Shown: positions 12,001-22,558, numbered from the stretch's first letter. The stretch is DNA of 64,000 nt from Biscogniauxia marginata (GCA_022695795.1 MU404066.1:434001-498000), one strand, 5' to 3'. Made by a program: numbers and translations. Notes: a model not told the origin generated them from the sequence alone.

Positions 12001-12321
12001 GTCTCGGCGGTGGGCGGCGGCGGCGGTGACGGTGACGGCCACGCGAAGATCGCCATGTCCGTCGTGGTACCCATGCTCCTCTCGCGCGCGGCGAGCGACG
12101 GCGCCGAGCTGTACCATGAGACGAGCGCGCGGCTGCTCGAGCTCGCCTCGGCCGACCAGGCCGCGTTCAGGGGCGTCGTGGCCGCCATGAGCGAGGGCCA
12201 GAAGGCCTTCATGGAGGAGGTCATCCGCTCGGGCCGGCAGACGGGCGGCCCCGCGGACAAGGGCACGGGGGATAGGGGACAGCCTACTATCGCGCTCAAG
12301 ATGGATTTTGGGGGCGCATAG
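6040..12321 (+). CDS. LAA1: HEAT-repeat protein of the LAA1/HEATR5 (p200) family
   Basis: The continuous frame encodes 2093 residues, or 2072 once a 63-nt intron (11761-11823) is removed; yeast Laa1 is about 2000 residues and animal HEATR5B about 2070. After a Pro/Ala-rich N-terminus (residues 1-35) the protein is almost entirely helical HEAT/ARM-type repeats. A charged linker with KKPKKPSKK and an acidic stretch lies near residues 305-335. Family members act on trans-Golgi and endosomal membranes, where they bind the AP-1 clathrin adaptor and stabilise its recruitment. The start is the first in-frame ATG and the N-terminus begins MSSPSSPRPSTAG. The last exon (11824-12321) is far more GC-rich than the rest. 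Family assignment rests on length, HEAT architecture and recalled resemblance. The LAA1 symbol is moderately certain. Confidence 0.85.
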   Translation: MSSPSSPRPSTAGTAHAPAPAPAPAPTPAPARAPSDNPELDLPKLQSLPAEQQDLFLLNFVATLSKHVLALPADDCTAQQFYLKKEVFQIINLSAPAPNRVTRNNLGKILAHVFDKGDRKLLFETVNELVAIISSGKSKNESEIRTRHTAVSVLGDVYASAGDSVIGLHPLACGALVKLLKSSQTHAGLRTAALITLAKIVGMVKGSMDESIARDIWKQARNAASGDKGSSTVISACRCLRSLVKYTPYFENSSDFDSLKSAIFKTIDSSSPQARRAAADCLAEAMVKSHSEHATANSSVPKIKKPKKPSKKSSGVTGGLDEDEEIPSRPGSPAPGKRSQDLHLSLADILKALSTQYVRLSTTNRARAAIGVCYGRVMKRLGEKFVETNYLRIAEHLTIDILDHQNVVNNRYRLLISRRIVNTILQVVIGRKILGESGQVAAAKTLINDVFKNYPQVLKEKPEPTKATLITALGAVSSLINSLGSAANNFAESCRDGLLQVLQHPSYSVQVYASQCMKTFVLACPQQLLPCLSVCMNSLSRELSLLSGGRNSPRRCVGFAHGLAATISASPARPLYGSLDIDNRVYSMATNLLKSSGQSELRVSSTQVQVAWILLGGLMSLGPNFVKIHLSQLLILWKNALPKPLAKDNFAHRSILEVSFLTHVKECALGCILSFLQFNSRLLTVDVSKRIATMLQGTSAFLRMLPSKKTTDDIAQRLTPALQLQDLDMMVQRRVLQCYTKLVNQSPAGGSEALLQSNLLTLAVSLFADPENYTPNSLSASIANAAGTFETVWDVGDNSGFGVNGLIRGFQARKLPGQKDEQPDNFVVDETDPDTIIDNLLLSPICPSLEHDAAVLYVGDPDASTSLPDPPATEVVNMAIQLFAFVFPLTPAKVQESILEQIATFSSAGPLQRDPGRKAAITVNVASALIATLKVAGKETQSPHGDVTNMAVEKLLQELIRGFVIDPDQYIRNLGYGAIARLCNACGNAFTNQEVKYLVDTIVGNREPSARAGCAMALGCIQEKVGGMGAGYHLKTITGILMSLCNDPHPTVHFWALEALAITADAAGLGFGPYVSGSLGMLTQLYLSETHHSEVASAISMSLEVELSTTAAITRCVDSIINVVGPDLQDSTKSRELILTLVGQLQNEEDILVQRASLGCLEHLSLYAPGHMVFGDYVKLLQKYLNSDYADLRDVAVDGLYNLMKRDSYDVIEAANPGFEDQLWLVLDVSPDHDGIRNILRNWVRQTSLRDTASWLLRCQSVLKMTRPKVPDESRNAVTKKSTGLDLEDEEVAGFAAAGGVAKDEKETAASSEMEPLRWQVRVFAMTCLSDIFILIAKDVATNGESSAQTALQSRIADVIRMAFSASTSSVLELRIWGLKIIGAVLRMFGKTPDPDFEEAMLLEQYQAQIGSALTPAFAADSSPELAAEAVNVCAAFISTGIVTDVDRMGRILKTLVTALENFSTKTENAGIGDLKGLSSNAQVMVKMSVFSAWAELQVASLEQKYLLDVLKPHIGTLTPLWLASLREFARLRFEPDISMTLGPPSMSGSLDTIYAALNRETLLKFYQESWLKLVDAIASLIEQDSDFVFDALDGKETDGPATNGHSKSADINYRDEPVAFFFVLFGIAFEALATRPGQSDSLATQEQTLEILQALKKILHPSVSGHAIYREAIFSETMDLLDRLVLTEGLDVQGVIVEIARALCVAHPSARKQEQPEDGDLSEDIEQLFELTRIIVLVLSGLLPNLTESNQPVRHHLTEESVLLVRTGLSAIVDAAEVFPAIIKTDLHACIIHIFATILATPSCQEVIVPQSLPMFKRFITCMSNSRSSAEGVTPTHAQMQGCLRRFLSIYLNAQKREVPTSLQCVKNCLLAITILFTGGNNRLAASDRLVSKFLDEVLDCLTDRMVSNSLKISYTKRDCVPNEKSQTAKIAANCIRSLMLQPSPTLADQSIARYLLPRLIAFVVDTGPEDPENARNLVAHTLTQYVSAVGGGGGDGDGHAKIAMSVVVPMLLSRAASDGAELYHETSARLLELASADQAAFRGVVAAMSEGQKAFMEEVIRSGRQTGGPADKGTGDRGQPTIALKMDFGGA
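11761..11823 (+). other. Stop-free 63-nt intron in LAA1, multiple of three
   Basis: The donor is GTAAGT directly after an ATG codon, the acceptor is TCACAG, and a CCTAAC branch-like site lies about 16 nt before the 3' end. The intron is 21 codons long and contains no stop, so retention would simply insert 21 residues (VSNSLK...NEKSQ). These residues do not look like HEAT-repeat sequence, which supports splicing. Confidence 0.85.
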
Positions 12322-13863
12322 GGTTCGTATAGAAATTGGGGGGGGGTTTTTTTTTTCCCCTTAGGGAGCCGGGAGTTTTTATTTTGAACGGTGGAGAAGA
12401 TGGAAATTTATTTTTCTCTCGTCTTTGGGGGTTTCTTGTTTTTTTTAAAGGGGATAGGGGGGGTGACAGGTGGCTGGTAGAGTTCGAAGATCAAAGGCTC
12501 TTCTCTGGAGGGAGGAGGGAGAGTGGGGGGTTGCTTGTCTTGATTCATCACGCCTGGTAGGAGGAAGGAGATATGGAGAGTGAACATGATTAGTATACGT
12601 ACGATATATGTGTCCCCTAGTTTATTCAATGAGGATAGAAAAAAAAAAACAGGGGGTAGGATGGGGTTGTGAGAGCGTAGGTAGGTAGGTAGGTAGGTAG
12701 GTAAGGGCTTGAATATATATTAGGTACTTACATATGTCAAATATTATGGACAAGTAGAGGAGGCGTGTGTGCAGGTGTGTAGGTATGAAAGACGGCTTAT
12801 GCACTCTCCTTTTTACTCGTGAGCTAACGTTTCTCTGCTCTTTTCTTTTTTCTCCTCGGTACCCCCCTTTTCTCTGGTTGTTTTCATCGAAGTCCAAATT
12901 ACCTAGGTACTAACCTAAGGGCACGCTAGGGAACCCCCTAACCTACCTATCTACCCCTATATATAATGCAGTAATGATAATAAAAGTACTATTATTATCA
13001 TTAGGAGAGTGAAGTATGAGTATGTAGGTGACGAGTGACTGAATTAGGTAGGTTAGGCCAATAAGCCAGGATAGGACAGGACAGGACAGTGAGATCTATT
13101 GAATTTCTAGGTTCAAAGCCTCGAGGTGTTGTGAATCAGGTAGGTAAGATAGAAAGATACGCCCAGACTTGTTATTATTCTACATCTCAATACCGCGAGA
13201 CTCTTCCGGCATATCGGGATCTCTACGACTTTTCAAGTTTAAAAATAGCTAGCTGTATTGCCGTCCACGCCAGAATGCCTTAGGTAGTTAGTTCACTGGC
13301 CCTTGGTGCTCATGTCATTGACCGTAATTATTTAATTACCCCCCTATTGACATTATGGCTCAGCCACCTTCCTCCCTAATTTTAGATCAATAGCGAGATA
13401 TCTCATTATCTTGTCTATATAGCGTGACCATCTAACCTTTTATCGACAGCAAAACTAAGTAGCAACTAGTCTATTCTCTACTATATAGGCATATGGAATT
13501 CTGACTTCCCGCCCTAGCGCAAAACCGCGATACTCTAGATCTCGCTCCGTCGATCATCTCTTCAGCCATGCTAATATATAACAACCTCACTATGTATATA
13601 GCGAACCCATGATAGATAGTAACTGAAGTTTCCTCCCCGCCCTGAACTGTTATTAGCCTCATGTTAATATACCATAACTAGGCGTGTATGAGATAAGAGA
13701 TAAGAGATATATTAAGTTAAAGGAAGGAGGGGGGGAGGTTCTTGCACTCTTCCATACGTGGAGCAACTCCCAAAGCAAAAATTCCTTTTTTCCTCCATAT
13801 TCTCTCTTTCACGCCACGCTGTCTGGAGAAACCAGCTAGGTCAGGTCTCCGAACCGTAATCTT
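12322..13863. other. Intergenic region with a TAGG microsatellite
   Basis: This is the 3' flank of LAA1. It includes G-runs at 12340-12350, a TAGG tetranucleotide array at 12678-12703 and further CCTAGGTA-like motifs near 12901. Small open frames here lack coding character. No RNA gene was seen. Confidence 0.6.
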
Positions 13864-14130
13864 CTAGTCCCCCACGGGCTCGAACAGGTCCGCATCCGAA
13901 CCGAGATCCGGCAGCCTGGCCAGCCCATTCAACTGCCTCTCCCCCAGGGGAACGCGTGCTCTGCGCCCGCCTCCTCGGTCCCCGGTGGTCAGTTGCGAGT
14001 TTTGCCCGCCTTCCTCTTCATCTCCTTCTTCTCCTCCTCCTCCTCCGCCCTCGTTCCCTGTCCCGCTCGAACTCGAGAGCGAGCAGCGCAGCAGCGCGCA
14101 GTCGTGGCACTCCTCCTGCAGCGCCGTCTT

Positions 14131-14161
<31 letters not shown>

Positions 14162-14326
14162 ACGGAGCACGGCGAGACCGCCCAGGATCTGTCGTCTGCG
14201 ATCTCGTATGCCCTGTCCCGTGGAGGTGAAGGGATGGCGGCGGGGGGGCCCTTGCGCGGGAGCATAGCAGCATAGTGGTCAGCACGTCGATTGCGGCGGT
14301 AGGGGTGCTGGAGGTGATGACGGTGA

Positions 14327-14363
<37 letters not shown>

Positions 14364-14463
14364 TGCGGTCGAGGTGACGGCGGTCACGACGACACGGATA
14401 CTCGAACGTGACGTCTTCGGTGCAGCCGCAGCTGTAGACGAATGCCACGTGGGAGCAGCACAT
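13864..14463 (-). CDS. Small Cys-motif, Arg-rich hypothetical protein
   Basis: A single-exon frame of 199 residues. It begins MCCSHVAFVYSCGCTEDV and continues with FEYPC, and a second cysteine group EECHDCALLRC lies near residues 117-127. An N-terminal Cys/His cluster followed by a later CxxC is common among short uncharacterised proteins of filamentous fungi, which is the main reason for choosing this frame. In between come an Arg tract (about residues 35-45, from a GGC/GCC repeat) and a nine-Ala tract; the C-terminal third is Gly/Glu-rich. Overlapping frames on both strands stay open only because of the trinucleotide repeats. The function is unknown. A zinc-binding role is conceivable from the cysteines but is not shown. 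Confidence 0.5.
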
Positions 14464-15638
14464 GGTGGTAGTTCCCAGGAAGATCGAGGGAGCACTGTGA
14501 TAAGGGCGTCTCGAGGAGTGAATGAGTCAGATAACTCATAGTACCTTTGTGTACGATACGCATTCTCTCTCGGTCTCTAGGTCGAGGCTGTAAGGGCAGT
14601 CACATCTAAACTTGAGGATTTTCATTTGATCTGTGAATATAGAGCCACTCAAGCTGCTAGCTATACTTGATACTACCGATATGTACCAGGGAATCGGGAG
14701 ACTAGTGGGTCAATAGGAGAATGAAAATCGATGTATATCCGAATAGAAGATACGGTATTGTGGATGGTTGCAGAAGAATGGAAGATGGAGGAGAGTCCCG
14801 TCCAGTCTCTAAGTCTCTCCATCTTTGATGTGCTACATTTTCACTATTCCATACGCAAGGTAGTTGCTGTCCACGTAAACACCGAGGCGGCAGGTAAGCC
14901 TCTTCAACTGCTTCTTTTAATAAGATTAACAGGCAAGCGTGCAGGCAGGTGATCGACCGTAAGGGCAAGTGCAAGTGCGACTCTCTTAAATGAGTCTAGA
15001 AAAGGAGGCAGGCAGGCACGACGGAGAAAATAGCTACTACGAAATGACGAGTATATACATAATGCTACCTAGGTAGGTAGGTAATTAGGCAAGTACCTGA
15101 TTACTCATTAGCAGACATAATATCTACTATGTATCTTCCCGATACTAGTCCTCAACACCCCCCCTTTCCCCCCTTTTATTTCCCAACCCAGAACACAGCC
15201 TGCTTAGGCCGATATCGACTTTACGCCTTGGAAAAGAAAAAAGACAGAAACAGGATTCCTACATAAGTCATCACGGCATCCCTCACAAATCCTCATCAGT
15301 GCAATCAACATATTTAAAACCCAAGTCGTTTTTTTTCTTTCCGTAAATGCAAAATAAAAAAAGAATTCCAAAACGCTTTGTCGACAATGGCCCTCCCTTC
15401 TTTCCATAGAGAGAAAGAAGATGCTGTAAGAATGCATCAAACATGGAATATGGCTCTTTTGTATATAAGCTTCGCTTCAACTCCGCACCCCCCCCCTTTC
15501 TCCCTCCGTTGTGCTCGCGCGCCCCATATATATATATATAATGCAAATCTCTCCCCTCCCCTCTCCCCCCTTTTTGCCTTCCTCGTTACCCCAAAAGACA
15601 GAAAAAAAGGGGGGGGAGGGGAAGGAGGAAACCGCCTC
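14464..15638. other. Intergenic region, no gene seen
   Basis: It contains CCTAGGTAGG-type motifs at about 15066-15084, C-runs around 15160-15175 and 15487-15498, a TA dinucleotide run near 15525-15540 and a G-run near 15608-15617. These probably form the downstream flank of the WHI5-like gene, which is read leftwards. Confidence 0.55.
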
Positions 15639-16746
15639 TCAGCTCCGCGACAGATTCAGTAAACCCTTCACCGCACCGCTCTGAGGACCACCCCCACGAT
15701 TACTACCGTCGTGGTCGTGGTCGCCGTCGTCGCGCAGCGACAGTGCTAGTGGTGGTAGTAGTAGCGACCTGGGCGACTCCTCCCCCCTAGGCGACAACAA
15801 TACCCGAGCGTGGGCCTGAGACAAGCCGCTGCTACTCCGCTGCAGAGGCCCCGCGGGCAACGCCTTTCGCTGCGTCGTCCCCGGCTCCTTGCTACGCTCC
15901 TGCGGGGTGTGGCGGTTGCACCCATCTCCTGGTATGCTTCGTCGCGGCGAGGGAGAAGGTAGGCGCGGTAGTTGCGGTGATTGTGAGCGTTGCCGTTGCC
16001 GTTGCCGCTGCTGGGGCGAGGCCTGGTCCGGTAGCGGTTTGAGCTTTAGTCTCTCGAGCGGCACGTCTGTCTGGCCCGTCCGGACTTTGTAGCTTGCGAG
16101 GCCTAGCCTTAACCGCAATACCTCCGCTTTCTATAATGCGACGAAGCATGTTAGCCATGTCACATGCAAATTAAATTTTTTTTACCCCCATCTTCCCCTT
16201 CTAATTGCAACTCGCGAGAGAACGTACCTGGCGAGCTTCCTCGCGCGTCATAGCGGGTCGTCGCGGAGGCGGCGCGGGAACCGGTAACGGAGGGGCTGAG
16301 ACTTCGGCGTCCGGCTCTGTAATCGTGGTATCTTGTGAGGTGTCAATGGCCGAGTTGTCAAAGATCGACGACGAATCAGCGGCCTCGGCAGGCGAGACTG
16401 AGCGCTCCCTTTTCACATGACCAGGATCCTGCCACTTGTTAGCTAGCTGAAGAAAGGAATTTGGACCGCCACACACACGAACCTTCTGTAAGGCGTTCTT
16501 GTCTGCTTCTAGGGTCGTCGATTGGATATTGCCTCCCGCACTCGAAACACGGGGCTTCTTCGCCGGTGTCGGTGACTGCGGGACATTCTCCTGGTCAAGG
16601 GTCCGCTTAAGACTACCCGAGTCGCTAGGAGTAGAGGCCCTCGGTATCTCGAGCTTGGATGCTGGCAGACGCGGCCCTGCAGCCGGCGATTTCGTATTGG
16701 CGTCTAGCGGTGCTAGGACGCGTCGTTTAGTGGGTGATGCGTCCAT
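15639..16746 (-). CDS. Whi5/Nrm1-family G1/S transcriptional repressor
   Basis: Two exons, 16228-16746 and 15639-16130, are joined across a 97-nt intron (donor GTACGT, branch GCTAAC, acceptor TATAG) to give 336 residues. The N-terminus MDASPTKRRVLAPLD is typical of the family, with SP/TP sites suited to CDK phosphorylation. The exon junction rebuilds the diagnostic GTB/Whi5 motif (about residues 168-200: REEARQ joined to KAEVLRLRLGLASYK, then VRTGQTDVPLERL). In yeasts these proteins bind SBF/MBF factors and hold back G1/S genes until Cln-CDK phosphorylates them (Whi5), or switch MBF off after G1 (Nrm1). The C-terminal part is Gln/Arg-, Ser- and Pro-rich and looks disordered. An ACGCGT box lies 257 bp upstream of the ATG. 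Whether it is closer to Whi5 or Nrm1 cannot be told here. Confidence 0.85.
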
Positions 16747-17949
16747 GATGTCCTTGGGTAATTGCGGTTACGAATGGCAGAGGAATATGCCAAAAAGCAG
16801 GCTCGCGAGGGGTCAGAAGATGAGGTAGACTCTAGGTCGGTAGAATGGATCAACTGTGTGTGTGTGTGTGTGTCTATGTCTGTGTGTGGTGTGTAGTGGG
16901 GTACGGAACAAATAGTTGATTGAATGAGAAGGAAGAAGGAGAGAGCAGAGGCGTCATGCAGCCGTGGCAATAAATAAAAAGAACTAAAGTTAAAAAAGTC
17001 AGACGCGTGTGACCAGTTGCGTAGAGAGGGAAGATAAAAATACATAGAATTGCAATCCGTAGTAGTCTTCTCTAATTCCATATCTGGAAATTAGTCGAGG
17101 CTTAAACTCGCGCCCGCGTTTTTGGTCCCGCGTCGTTGCAACCAAGCCCACGTCGCCCTTTTATGATTTGCATCTTGAGCTGTATAAATATTTATTTATT
17201 GCCCCATTGGGCTTGGACTGTGCATAAACCCGGCATAAGCTCCGTCATCTGCCAGCCTCGCAGCGGCACTAATAACCGATCTCTATGCAGGTACAAGGTA
17301 CAACAGCAGAAACAAGCATATGCAGAGACGATCATACCAGCCACAACCTAGCAATACATCCATCCATACCTTTAGTACCTACAGATCTAAGGTTAGCTAG
17401 GTAGGTAGGTAGGTAATAATACACAATACACTAACTACGCACGCACGCATCAAAGGCAAGTTCAAGTTCAAGTTCAGGCTAAGTCAATTCTCTCTCCCTA
17501 TCTCATTCAGTTTTTTCCTCGCCTGTCGCTTTACGGGTATCATTACGCTATTCCAGCGTCTATACTCCTATCACCCAGCACTAGTGCTAAGTAAGGAAAA
17601 AATAAAATAAAATGAATAAACAGGAAAAAGAAAAGACCTCCTATCGCTTTCCTCCCAAGGCCCTTAATACCTGAATAGTTCCCAACATAACATCAAGTAG
17701 ATAGGTGCCCCGTCGTAAAATAAAAAAGTCCCCTCCCCGGTAGAGTCGTGCCAAATTAACTGTGGCATACAAATCCTCAAACGCCGTCATCGCTTGCCTC
17801 CTGTTTTTTTTTTCCATCATTGGACCTTGCCTATGCCACCTCGGTTGTCCCGACCGATGCATCATGATTCTTCGTTCCGAGTCGCCCTTAGTACGCCTGA
17901 TTACCGCATTACCGTCGTAGAAGTCAAATATACCCAGCCCAGACTGCTT
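16747..17949. other. Intergenic/promoter region between WHI5-like and MED15
   Basis: This is the 5' flank of the WHI5-like gene and the 3' flank of MED15, both on the minus strand. It contains a TG dinucleotide repeat (16855-16873), an ACGCGT box (17003-17008) and a TAGG array (about 17398-17415). No further gene was seen. Confidence 0.55.
17003..17008. promoter_or_regulatory. Candidate MCB (ACGCGT) upstream of the WHI5-like gene
   Basis: The palindromic hexamer ACGCGT is the MluI cell-cycle box bound by MBF in yeasts. It sits 257 bp upstream of the ATG of a Whi5/Nrm1-family gene, whose fission-yeast relative Nrm1 is itself an MBF target. One hexamer can occur by chance. Confidence 0.4.
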
Positions 17950-20900
17950 TCATGTCGTGTCCAGGGAATAAAGCGAGGTATCTAACGAAAATGGCTTCCC
18001 AAAATCCGGGTTGACATCGTCCCAGCAGGTGAACTCCGGGAATCCGTTATCTCCCATACTATCCAAGTCAATTAGGTCGCCCATGCCCATATCCATCGAA
18101 TCTGGCCCCATCATGAACTGGTTTCCCTCAAACGGTCGCCAAGAGTCGAATCCCATGTCTAGCGTCACGTTGAGCGCCACGCCCTCTGACACGTCGCTGT
18201 TCGGCTCCGAAGATGCGCTGTCCTTGATGGATTCCGGTGTGTCATTCGGCGTGATCGATCGATACGCATTCATGTCCGAGATGGCCCCGTTTCCGCCCGT
18301 ATCTAGCACCGGGAAGTTCTGGAATAGATCTTGTGGGTCCACCGTTGCCATCGTGAATACGTTATCTACACCCGTGGGCTGTGACACTGCTGCGCGTTCC
18401 GTCCTGGCTGCCCCTGTAACAATGTCCGTAGACTTGGTCGTCGGCTCTGCCTTTGGCGTCCCCGCCTTGCCTGCTACTGTCTTGATCAACTCGTTGGGCT
18501 TGGAGCCTGCCGCGCTACCCTGCCTCCTCATTGACGGATCTCGAGACATAGGTGTTGCTTCGGCCTTGACCGTGGGAGCGTGGCCTTGTTTCGATGTATC
18601 ACTCGTCATTGGAGAGGCCACCAATTGAGTGTTGCCCGCCGGTGATGCCTTCGGGTTGCCGTTCGAGTCTAGACCAAGTGCTTCAGCGAGGCTTTCCCGT
18701 ACATACTTGTGGGGATCTTGGGCAGGCTTGACATGTTCTTCGTCAATGTGTGCACGTTGAGCCTCCTCGGTGGCAAAGCCGGTGTTGTGGAAATCGCAAT
18801 TCAACTCCGGGCACTGGAACAGAGGTTTGGGGGTCGAGGCCTTCGCTTCCGCGGGGGCCGGGCGCTTAGTCATCTCCGGCGATGGCAGCTTTTGAACCTG
18901 GGGAGAGGCATTCGCACTTGTAGAGCCCGATCCTACACCCGACTGCACTCCAGTCTTCACTTTCTTGCGAGCAGGCAGGTGAAGATTATCCTGGGTAATA
19001 GCCGGCTTGCTAGCATATGTTGGTTGGCCATTAGGCGACTGTGCACCGAATGGAAACGGGGGCTGCGAGGTAGTAGGTGCTGCTGGTGGTTGGCCGCTCT
19101 TGCTAGAGGTTCGCTGGTGCATCTTGTTGAGGGCCTGCGTTTGCTTCTCAAGATTGGCTGCGTTCAACGGGGCCGGTTGAGTTGTCGGTGGTGTCGTTGT
19201 GTGTACAGCAGTCCCCTGCTGTGGCGCATTGTCTGGAGCATTCTGCTGGCTGACGTTCTTCCTCATGCCCTGAGGCCATGTGCTCGCCACATCCTTGGCC
19301 ATGCTCTCCAACATTCCCCTTACGCCTTCTAAATCCTTCGGGGTTACTGAGAATAAATTCTTGAGCGTCGTCATCTTGTCGCCATCTACAAACTGTTTGA
19401 TCAGGCGTAGTCGCTAAGAGACAAGGTTAGTTCATACGTGCCAGGAGAAAAGAAAAAGAAAAATTCCCAAGACTCACCATTCGGAAGAACATTCTGGCTC
19501 GTACATCATCCTGGGTTAGAGTGTACCATCTACCCAAGACCTTGCTCAGCTTGGTCATTTCCTGAACCATGGATTGTATCTTTTGCGCCATGTCTTGGTA
19601 ATGTTCTGGTGACATTGGAATATCCTTCAACTGCTCCTGACTAGCGGCATGATGTTCCTCCTGACCAATGTTTTTAAGACGTTGCATCAGGTCCGATGGA
19701 AGGTTCGCCTGAGTGAGCCCGGCCGCCCCGGACTGCCGCGCCCTCATAGCTTCATATTTTTGTCTCTGCTCATGGCTCATATTGGCAAGCTGTTGAGGGG
19801 TTAACTGAGGGAACTGAGGTCCTGAAGTGCCAGCTTGGGGCTGCTGTGACTGAGGTCGTCGTTGCACGGGGACATTGGAAGCATTCTGTGCGTCGCTCGC
19901 ATCGTCTGTGTTCGGTCGTTTCAGGCTATTCTTCTGCTGAGCGGGTGCTGAAGATGTATTCTGCGGTGGGCGATTGTTCTGAACAGGGGGTTGCTTGTTC
20001 CTAGCAGGGACGGCAGTACCTGTGGTATTGCCATCGGACCCTGCATTCTGTTGTCGTTGTGGCGCGTTGGACCCAGTCATCTGTTGCGCGGGAGCTGACG
20101 CGTTGATGGATGGTGGTTGAGATGTCTGAACTCCCTGCATTTGACCATTAGGCATTTGCCCATTGACCCGGCCCTTCAAACGGTTCGCCTTCATCGTCAT
20201 TAACATTGTTCTAATGTTCTCCTCCGGCCAGTTCTTGAACTGTTCATGGTTTCTCGCTTGTTGTATCTCCTGAGGAGTGATGGTAATACCTGCAGGAGGA
20301 ACTCCCATGTTTGCAGTAGGCTGGGCAGGCTGAGTAGGCTGAGCTGCCATTTGGCCAGCCTGAGGCTGGGCCGCTTGTTGCGGTCCATTGGGTTGGGGTA
20401 TCTGTTGACCCATAGCAGGCATATTCTGGTTTCGTCTTAGGATATTCGTGAATTGTACATTCTGAACGCTCAGAAGCTGTGTTATGAGTTGGGGGTTGGC
20501 TTTCTTTTGAGCCAGCCACCCCTTGAGTTGACTCCATTTCTTGATCTCGACCGGAAGCCCTGAAAGCTGATTCGACCTCAGTTGTTCCATGATCTTCGGC
20601 GGTACATCCATGGAATCCATAAGTGCATTTGCATTAGGAGGCATCTGCGGCCGGTTTTGACCTGGGATATTATGTTGGGCTCTGTTGATTTGTTGCTGCA
20701 TAAGCATATTCTGCTGGCTTATTCCCATGCCCTGGGTAGGCTGTTGACCGTTATTATTCCCAGGAGCAAACTGCGCCATAGGGTTGCCTTGTCCAAACTG
20801 GCCGGGTTGCGGCTGAGGACGGCCGGGCATCTGCCCGGCCGCTCGGGCAGCTTGGTTAGCGGTCCATTTCACGAGCAACTCGTTTATTTTGTCTGGCGGC

Positions 20901-22558
20901 AGGGCCATAAACTGTTGTCGTGACTCGGGGGGCATTTGCTGAAGCATAGTCTGTATCAACTGTTGCCTGTTGACGTTCAAATTGGCACCCATCTGCGGCC
21001 GTTGATTAGCTTGGTTAAATCGGGGGTCCAGTACTTGGTTGAACGGCGCATTGCCCTGTCCCATCTGCGGCTGTCCCTCAGGTTGTCCAATACCCATCGG
21101 CGTCCGTCGCACTGGTGTGTTCAAGGTGTTCATAGCGGGACTCTGCGAAACAGCGCCGGCACCGTTCAGGCCACCAGGCTGGCCCTGCATTTGTTTTGCA
21201 TGGGCTTGTGCCCTGATCTGAGCCTGGGACTGCGCGGCCTTCTGGTCCATTGTGAATTGCTGCGGATGATTGAACTGCTGTGGCATTTGATGCGACATGG
21301 CAGGCTGGTTGGGCCCTGGGTGATTGTTGCCCCCATTAGGGCCATGTACACCACCCATAGGTTGAGGCGTGGCATTTCGACCAGGACCGCTACTTGCAGG
21401 AACCACCATCTGTCCTTGCTCCTGAGCTAGAAGCCCTGCCTTCTGCTGGCTCATAATCTCCACATTTGAAAAGGGGCCGTTCGAGCCGCCGCCTACTTGC
21501 TGTCCGGACTGGTTCATCTGTCGCGTTTGCCCGGCCTGCATCTGCATTGCGGCCGGGTTCGGGCCAACTTGACCTTTTGAGGCTTGCAGAATCTGGTTCT
21601 GGAAGAAGAATAGCAGCGGGTCCATATTCTCCTGTCGAAGCTGTGCCATCTGCTGCGGGGAAAGTTTCTGCTGTAGCATCATCCGTAATTGAGCGCGGTT
21701 TGCTTCTGGCGTCTGGTTCAACTTCGCCACGGCCAATTGTGTCACCTTCGCTCTGTCCTGGGGGGACAAATTTGCTAGCGTGGTTTGCATCGGAACCTGA
21801 GGGCGCATCTGTCCGCCCATCTGCATCCCTTGATGATTTGGATTCAGGGAGACACCCCCAGGGTTGCCCATCCCCATGCCTGGTTGCTGAGGTTGCTGCG
21901 GAATAGGAGAAGGCTGCATCTGCTGTTGGAGGTGCTGAAAGCCCTGTTGCGGAGGTTGGCCCATTCCTCTCCCCATTTGCATGTTCTGGTTCATCATCAT
22001 TTGTGCCTGAGCCTGAGCAGCAGCCTGGGCCTGAGCTTGAGCAGCAGCCTGAGCGTTTAGTGTATGATGTATGTTCTGCTCATTCGCCTGTCGCCTTTTG
22101 AAGAGTTCCTGCACTCGCCCTCCAATTCTCTGGTCGTAAGCATTCTACGCAAGGCAGTTAGGTTGTAATCCTCAGAAGGCTAAAGGGGAAGCTATTTACT
22201 TACTTTATCGTTCGAGTTGATGAACGCCTCGCGTTCGAAGGTAAGCCCATGTTGCATGAGTTGCTGAGAATCAATTTGTGGCATGGCGAGGAAAGAGTTC
22301 GATATTCTAGACAGTTATTAGAATGTAAATTTGGGGAAGACTCTAGGCCCTGGTTGCGGGCATGGGTACGTAGACCATGGGAACTCACAAATTCATCGTG
22401 TTACTAACACGAAGATTGTTCGGGACCTGGACTTGCCAGCCAGTACTTTGGACCGGATTGGCCATTATATGGTTAAAGACAATATGCGACAGCTGTTGGT
22501 GCTGCGGTCGATTCCGCATAGCGGCACCGGCGCCCATCTGGGGCATATTGGCGGCCAT
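17950..22558 (-). CDS. MED15: Mediator complex subunit 15 (KIX-domain coactivator)
   Basis: Four exons are inferred: 22389-22558, 22204-22306, 19478-22144 and 17950-19413, giving 1467 residues with all phases consistent. Introns are 82, 59 and 64 nt, with donors GTGAGT, GTAAGT, GTGAGT and acceptors CTAG, GTAG, TTAG. The start MAANMPQMGAGAAMRNRP has an in-frame stop just upstream. Residues about 20-105 form the KIX domain (QQLSHIVFNHIM, then NTMNLISNSFLAMPQI, then AYDQRIGGRVQELF), which in Med15/Gal11 is the docking site for activator domains. A long Gln/Met/Pro/Asn-rich region follows (QAQAQAAAQAQAQ and similar). Near the last junction is a conserved helix, MFFRM joined to RLRLIKQFVDGDK. The protein belongs to the Mediator tail and links activators to RNA polymerase II. 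Confidence 0.9.

Noticed and set aside
13989..14495. 168-codon minus-strand frame overlapping the Cys-motif gene
   Set aside because: It consists mostly of Ala and Arg homopolymers produced by the same trinucleotide repeats and lacks the cysteine motif.
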